Below are positions 7,123-10,445 of a DNA stretch of 10,445 nt, piece by piece. A model generated the notes under the pieces. It searched no databases. It saw only the letters and a program-made list of their open reading frames with translations, and had not been told where the DNA came from. Every line of letters starts with the position of its first letter. The first letter of the stretch is position 1. This DNA comes from Actinomycetota bacterium (GTDB lineage: Bacteria; Actinomycetota; Geothermincolia; Fen-727; Anoxymicrobiaceae). The translations under genes were made by a program, and so were the position numbers. Location: assembly GCA_003154635.1 (NCBI GenBank), contig PMDX01000251.1:1264-11708 (forward strand), in the 5' to 3' direction.

Positions 7123-7195
7123 CGCGAACCTCCCGATCGCTGTACCAAAGCACGAACTTCAGTCTTCCTCGCCTGAGGTTTGCTCGACCGCGACT

Positions 7196-7225
7196 TCTAT
7201 ATTACGTTGGACGCCGCGGTTTCAA
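7196..7225 (-). promoter_or_regulatory. Candidate sigma-70-type promoter for the leftward operon
   Basis: The minus strand reads TTGAAA (7225-7220), an 18-base spacer and TATAGA (7201-7196), with TAATAT overlapping. It lies about 74 bases before the start of the decayed amidohydrolase and would drive that remnant and the transpeptidase gene behind it. Hexamer quality is good for a GC-rich genome, but nothing beyond sequence supports it. Confidence 0.45.
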
Positions 7226-7255
7226 TACCTGTTTCCCGCAATGGGTCAGTGGCGA

Positions 7256-7297
7256 CTTTGCCGGTGGGCCCCTCGATGCGTCATCGAGGCGGTAAAG
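7256..7297. promoter_or_regulatory. 19-bp palindrome with outer arms in the divergent intergenic region, possible operator
   Basis: CCTCGATG (7271-7278) and CATCGAGG (7282-7289) form a perfect 8-bp inverted repeat around CGT. Outside it, CTTTGCCG (7256-7263) can pair with CGGTAAAG (7290-7297), one pair being G-T, with seven unpaired bases on the left arm only. It sits between the leftward candidate promoter (7196-7225) and the rightward one (7323-7351). The symmetric core resembles the binding sites of dimeric repressors such as TetR or GntR types; as RNA it would be a stable hairpin. No T-run follows on either strand, so a terminator is unlikely. The 274-base gap 7123-7396 holds no gene I can support. 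Confidence 0.45.
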
Positions 7298-7322
7298 GGA
7301 TAAGGCGGCGAGGTAGTTTTCG

Positions 7323-7351
7323 TGGACCGGTGCGCTTCAATTGGTTAACAT
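7323..7351 (+). promoter_or_regulatory. Candidate promoter for the acyl-CoA synthetase gene
   Basis: TGGACC (7323-7328), a 17-base spacer and TAACAT (7346-7351) match four of six bases in each consensus hexamer. Transcription would begin near 7358 and leave a leader of about 40 bases. This is weak evidence. Confidence 0.3.
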
Positions 7352-7396
7352 TAAGGTGCCCTCAATGGTACCTCCTGTGGAAAGGGGCTGGTCACT

Positions 7397-8908
7397 ATGT
7401 CCATCAACCTCGGTTCCTATCTAGCCAATCGCGCCATTCTAAACCCGGACAAGGAAGCACTGGTGTGCGAGGACGCTCGCTTTACGTGGTCGGAGGCCAA
7501 CGGCCGCGCGAACCAGCTCGGCTACGCGATGAAAAAGCTGGGCGTCGCACCGGGTGACAGGGTTGGGCTTCTCGCGCTGAACGAGCCCGAGTACCTCGAT
7601 ATGTTCTACGGGCTTGGAAAGATAGGCGCGATCCTCGTCCCGATAAATTACCGACTCGCCGGCCCGGAGATGGAGTACATCCTCAACGACTCCGGATGCA
7701 AGGTGTTTGTGTTCGGCCCGGAATACATGGACATTGTCGATTCAATCCGAAAAAGCATACCGGCCGAGCAATTCGTAGCGCTAACGGACAAACCCCCGGA
7801 GTGGGCTTTGTCGTACAGGGCGCTCGCCGAGAAAGAACCGACCGACGAGCCGGAACTCGTCGGAGGGGATGACGACGTTCTAACTATCCTTTACACCTCG
7901 GGCACGACCGGGCGTCCAAAGGGCGCGATGCTGACACACAACAATTACTTCTTCAGCGCGACCAACCTGCTCGCGACAGTGGGAGACCTCGGTGAGACCG
8001 CCATGCTGGTCCTTCCCCTCTTCCATATCGGCGGCATCGGCAACGCCCCACTCGCGCCGCAGGCGGGCCTCCGAACGGTCATGCTCAAGAGCCTTGACCC
8101 TAAGCGTATGCTCGAGCTCATCCAGGAGGAGAAGGTCAACGTCTTCGGGTCCGTGCCGGCCCTGCTGCAAATCCTCAAGATGATCCCGGACTTCGAGAAG
8201 TACGACTGGAGCTCCGTACGGAAAGTCTTCGTCTATGCGGCTCCTCTCCCGGTTGCCCTGCTGGAGGAGTACGCCGAGGCGGGCATCGAGGTCCGCAACC
8301 TGTACGGCATGACGGAGTCGGCCGGCTCGGGTACGGTTATCGACGGCGAGCACGCTCTGATCAAAGCTGGCTCCTGCGGCCTTCCCGAGTTCCTCGCGGA
8401 GGTCAAGGTCGTTGACGATGACGGCAACGAGGTCGGACCGGAGGTGACCGGCGAGGTAGTCATGCGAGCCGACTTCGTCATGCTGGGGTACTGGAACAAC
8501 CCGGAGGCCACCGCCGAGACCATCAAGGACGGCTGGCTCCATACCGGTGACATCGCCAGACGCGACGCGGATGGGTACTTCTACATAATGGACCGCAAAA
8601 AGGACATGATAATCTCCGGCGGCGAAAACATCTACCCGGCCGAGATAGAGGACCTGCTGCTTCGCCACCCGAAGATCCAGGACGTAGGCGTCATCGGATA
8701 CCCTCACGAGATGTGGGGCGAGGCCGTCAAGGCGATCGTGGTCGTGGCACCCGGTGCGACGTTGACCGAAGACGAGGTCATCGAGTGGACCGACGGCAAG
8801 ATCGGCAGGTTCAAGATGCCGAAGGCTGTCGCGTTCACCGACGCGTTGCCGCGCAGCGCCACGGGGAAGATCCTCAAGCGCGAGCTTCGCGAGCAGTTCA
8901 ACGAGTAG
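7397..8908 (+). CDS. Acyl-CoA synthetase (class I adenylate-forming enzyme), 503 aa
   Basis: The enzyme should activate a carboxylic acid with ATP to an acyl-adenylate and pass it to coenzyme A. All signature motifs are present: the P-loop-like YTSGTTGRPKGAM (166-178), NLYGMTES (301-308), GWLHTGD (379-385) with the ATP-ribose-binding Asp385, the hinge region MDRKKDMIISGGENIYP (398-414), and SATGK (487-491) with the catalytic Lys491. Length is normal for fatty-acyl or aromatic-acid CoA ligases of the FadD/AcsA-like group. The chain length or ring nature of the substrate cannot be read from motifs. The start ATG is preceded by AAAGGGG nine bases upstream, and the N-terminus (MSINLGSYLANRAILNPDK) aligns with the usual family start. 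No signal peptide is seen, so it is cytoplasmic. It is the first gene of a rightward pair with the FixC-like flavoprotein 87 bases downstream, which suggests a role in acid catabolism or lipid metabolism. Confidence 0.93.
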   Translation: MSINLGSYLANRAILNPDKEALVCEDARFTWSEANGRANQLGYAMKKLGVAPGDRVGLLALNEPEYLDMFYGLGKIGAILVPINYRLAGPEMEYILNDSGCKVFVFGPEYMDIVDSIRKSIPAEQFVALTDKPPEWALSYRALAEKEPTDEPELVGGDDDVLTILYTSGTTGRPKGAMLTHNNYFFSATNLLATVGDLGETAMLVLPLFHIGGIGNAPLAPQAGLRTVMLKSLDPKRMLELIQEEKVNVFGSVPALLQILKMIPDFEKYDWSSVRKVFVYAAPLPVALLEEYAEAGIEVRNLYGMTESAGSGTVIDGEHALIKAGSCGLPEFLAEVKVVDDDGNEVGPEVTGEVVMRADFVMLGYWNNPEATAETIKDGWLHTGDIARRDADGYFYIMDRKKDMIISGGENIYPAEIEDLLLRHPKIQDVGVIGYPHEMWGEAVKAIVVVAPGATLTEDEVIEWTDGKIGRFKMPKAVAFTDALPRSATGKILKRELREQFNE

Positions 8909-8984
8909 TGCGCAAAGAAATGACGTGCCGCTTCTTTGTGGAACCGGAGCCGGACCACCACGGCCTTTTTCGGTAATGCCATGC

Positions 8985-8992
8985 GGGGTGAT
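8985..8992 (+). promoter_or_regulatory. Ribosome binding site deciding the GTG start of the FixC-like gene
   Basis: GGGGTGAT lies before GTG 8996-8998, with seven bases between GGGG and the codon. The in-frame ATG at 8981 has no ribosome site before it. The GTG start places the FAD motif at residues 11-16, the normal distance from the N-terminus. Confidence 0.6.
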
Positions 8993-8995
8993 GAT

Positions 8996-10445
8996 GTGGA
9001 CGAAGACTACGACGTTATCGTTGTGGGCGCGGGCTTCGGAGGGCCGGTTGCGGCAAAGCGGTGCGCCGAGGCCGGCCTGAGGACGCTGATGCTCGAGCGG
9101 GGCGAGCGAGTCGGGGAAAAGGTCATATCCGGGCTGACCATTCCGTTCTACGGTTTCCTCTTCGGCCCGGCTTTCATCCGCGATGGGAACCCGCCTGTGG
9201 AGAGGCCGGTCGACGGGATAATCAACTACATAATCAAGGACATAGAGACGGGCGACATCGACATCGAGGACTCCCTGAAGGTACCCAAGCCGCTGTCCCC
9301 GGTGCTCGCCTTCGGCTACAACGCCTACTGCCAGCCGTTTTGCCAGTGGGAAGCCGACAAGGCAGTTGCGTCGGGTGTTGAGCTCAAGACCTCAACCGTC
9401 GCTATCGATGTCATGCAAGAGGATGGGCGGGTTTGCGGTGTGGTGACCGACAAAGGCGAAAGGTTGCGTTGCAAGCTTGTAATCGACGCGGAGGGTTGTC
9501 AGGGATTCCTCGCGATAAAAGCTGGGGTGCGCGAAAAGTACCCGCCAAACGCCATCTCGCTGGCCGACTGCTACGACTACGAGATATCCAGGGAAGATGT
9601 CGATCGCATCTTCGGGCATACACTCAGGTTCTGCTGGGGATGGGACGAACAGAAGGTCGCCCCACCGCTGGGTTACGGTAACGGGCTCATGGTGTGGCCG
9701 TACAGGGAGAGTCTCCACTTCATCCAGGACCAGTGCCTGATTACCGATTCGGGCAAGCTGCCGAGCCTGCGCGACTTCGACGAATACCACTCGAGAATCA
9801 CGGCAGAGTTGCCATGGTGGAGGGACGAGGTCGGCCCGTATATAAAGTTGAGGGCGCGGGTGTGGGATGGGTTCGAGGTATTCGTCGGGCTCGACGACAG
9901 CCTGCGTGGCATGCCCAACCACACCAGCGGCATGATCCTTATCGGTGACGCTGCCGGCCTGGAGAGCACCGAGCTCTGCGACGGTGTGCCCGCCGCCTGG
10001 TTCTCCGCGGATATCGCAGCCGGGGTCGCCATCGAGGCAATCCGGGTAGGCGACACGTCCGCCGCTTTTCTGCGGTGCTACGATGAGCGGATCAGGTCAC
10101 ACCCCATAATCCAGTGGTCTATATCGCAAACCAACAGGCACGACCTCCGCTACGCTCAGGAGAGCCACGACGAGCGGCTTCTCAAGAAGCTCATCCACAA
10201 CGGCTGGGGCCTTGGCGGCTTCACGCATATGAGCACACCGCTGGTCAGGATGATCCTCGACTCTATAAGTAAAGAACCCGCCATCATCACGAGCTGGATA
10301 AGGATGTTCTTCAGGTACTTCTACAACTGGCGCCACGGGCGCTTTGACGGCGAGGCGGACACCGGTGTCGCTTCGGCGATCCGCGTTCGCACCAGGGGGC
10401 AGAAGCTGTTCGGCGGGACTCTGGGCTTGCTGGACAGGGCACTCG
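8996..10445 (+). CDS. FixC / geranylgeranyl-reductase-like FAD oxidoreductase, first 483 residues
   Basis: The gene runs off the right edge with 483 codons visible. From the GTG start, DVIVVGAGFGG (6-16) is the FAD-binding GxGxxG motif, LERGERVGEK (33-42) contains the acidic end of the second strand, VIDAEG (162-167) matches the family's ADG-type motif, and GDAAG (317-321) followed by LCDGVPAAW (327-335) is the conserved Gly-Asp FAD-ribityl motif and its neighbour. This pattern fits FixC-like proteins and relatives of electron-transfer-flavoprotein:quinone oxidoreductase, as well as geranylgeranyl reductases. FixC proteins are about 430 residues; this one continues past 483, so it has an extra C-terminal part with a hydrophobic stretch (IITSWIRMFFRYFYNW, 430-445). 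Paired with an acyl-CoA synthetase, it may move electrons during oxidation or saturation of an acyl group; that is inference. A start at ATG 8981 would add five residues. Confidence 0.87.
   Translation, partial: MDEDYDVIVVGAGFGGPVAAKRCAEAGLRTLMLERGERVGEKVISGLTIPFYGFLFGPAFIRDGNPPVERPVDGIINYIIKDIETGDIDIEDSLKVPKPLSPVLAFGYNAYCQPFCQWEADKAVASGVELKTSTVAIDVMQEDGRVCGVVTDKGERLRCKLVIDAEGCQGFLAIKAGVREKYPPNAISLADCYDYEISREDVDRIFGHTLRFCWGWDEQKVAPPLGYGNGLMVWPYRESLHFIQDQCLITDSGKLPSLRDFDEYHSRITAELPWWRDEVGPYIKLRARVWDGFEVFVGLDDSLRGMPNHTSGMILIGDAAGLESTELCDGVPAAWFSADIAAGVAIEAIRVGDTSAAFLRCYDERIRSHPIIQWSISQTNRHDLRYAQESHDERLLKKLIHNGWGLGGFTHMSTPLVRMILDSISKEPAIITSWIRMFFRYFYNWRHGRFDGEADTGVASAIRVRTRGQKLFGGTLGLLDRAL

Noticed and set aside
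7880..8707. 275-codon open frame on the minus strand inside the acyl-CoA synthetase gene
   Set aside because: It is antisense to conserved catalytic motifs of the synthetase and has no recognisable domain.
8913..8970. Inverted repeat CAAAGAA/TTCTTTG and a short GCCG/CGGC stem followed by TTTTT after the acyl-CoA synthetase
   Set aside because: The first stem is AT-rich with no T-run, and the second has only four pairs; neither is a convincing terminator, and the next gene follows closely on the same strand.

Overview
The window looks like a piece of a high-GC Gram-positive, most likely actinobacterial, chromosome. The evidence is a very large secreted protein ending in an LPFTG sortase signal, a membrane-anchored L,D-transpeptidase of the cell wall, GC-rich codon use, GTG as well as ATG starts, and strong Shine-Dalgarno sites. 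The species cannot be told from the sequence alone. No rRNA, tRNA, CRISPR array, insertion sequence or phage gene is visible.

Layout. Five genes are on the minus strand, read from right to left. First is a decayed amidohydrolase (7122-6785). Next is an L,D-transpeptidase (6840-5680), then a 1168-residue LPXTG-anchored protein built from nine DUF11-like repeats (5389-1883). After that comes a small FAD-dependent oxidoreductase with a GTG start (1751-675), and last the front part of an N-acyl-D-amino-acid deacylase (578 to beyond base 1). Two genes point right from a divergent control region: an acyl-CoA synthetase (7397-8908) and a FixC / geranylgeranyl-reductase-like flavoprotein (from 8996, running off the right edge).

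How the parts may work together. The transpeptidase and the LPXTG repeat protein form a cell-envelope pair, one cross-linking peptidoglycan and the other probably attached to it. The deacylase could release D-amino acids from N-acylated forms, but its link to the envelope genes is only neighbourhood. The acyl-CoA synthetase and the FixC-like protein suggest activation and oxidation of an organic acid, with electrons passed to or from a quinone or electron-transfer flavoprotein; this is inference. The second flavoprotein (675-1751) is distantly of the same fold.

The less ordinary points are: the internally deleted amidohydrolase whose last codons overlap the annotated start of the transpeptidase; the unusual cysteines in the repeats of the surface protein; a long leader with several inverted repeats in front of that protein; a 19-bp palindrome between the divergent promoters; and a flavoprotein whose usual Gly-Asp FAD motif reads Gly-Thr. 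I see no clear sign of a wholly new defence or mobile system in this window.
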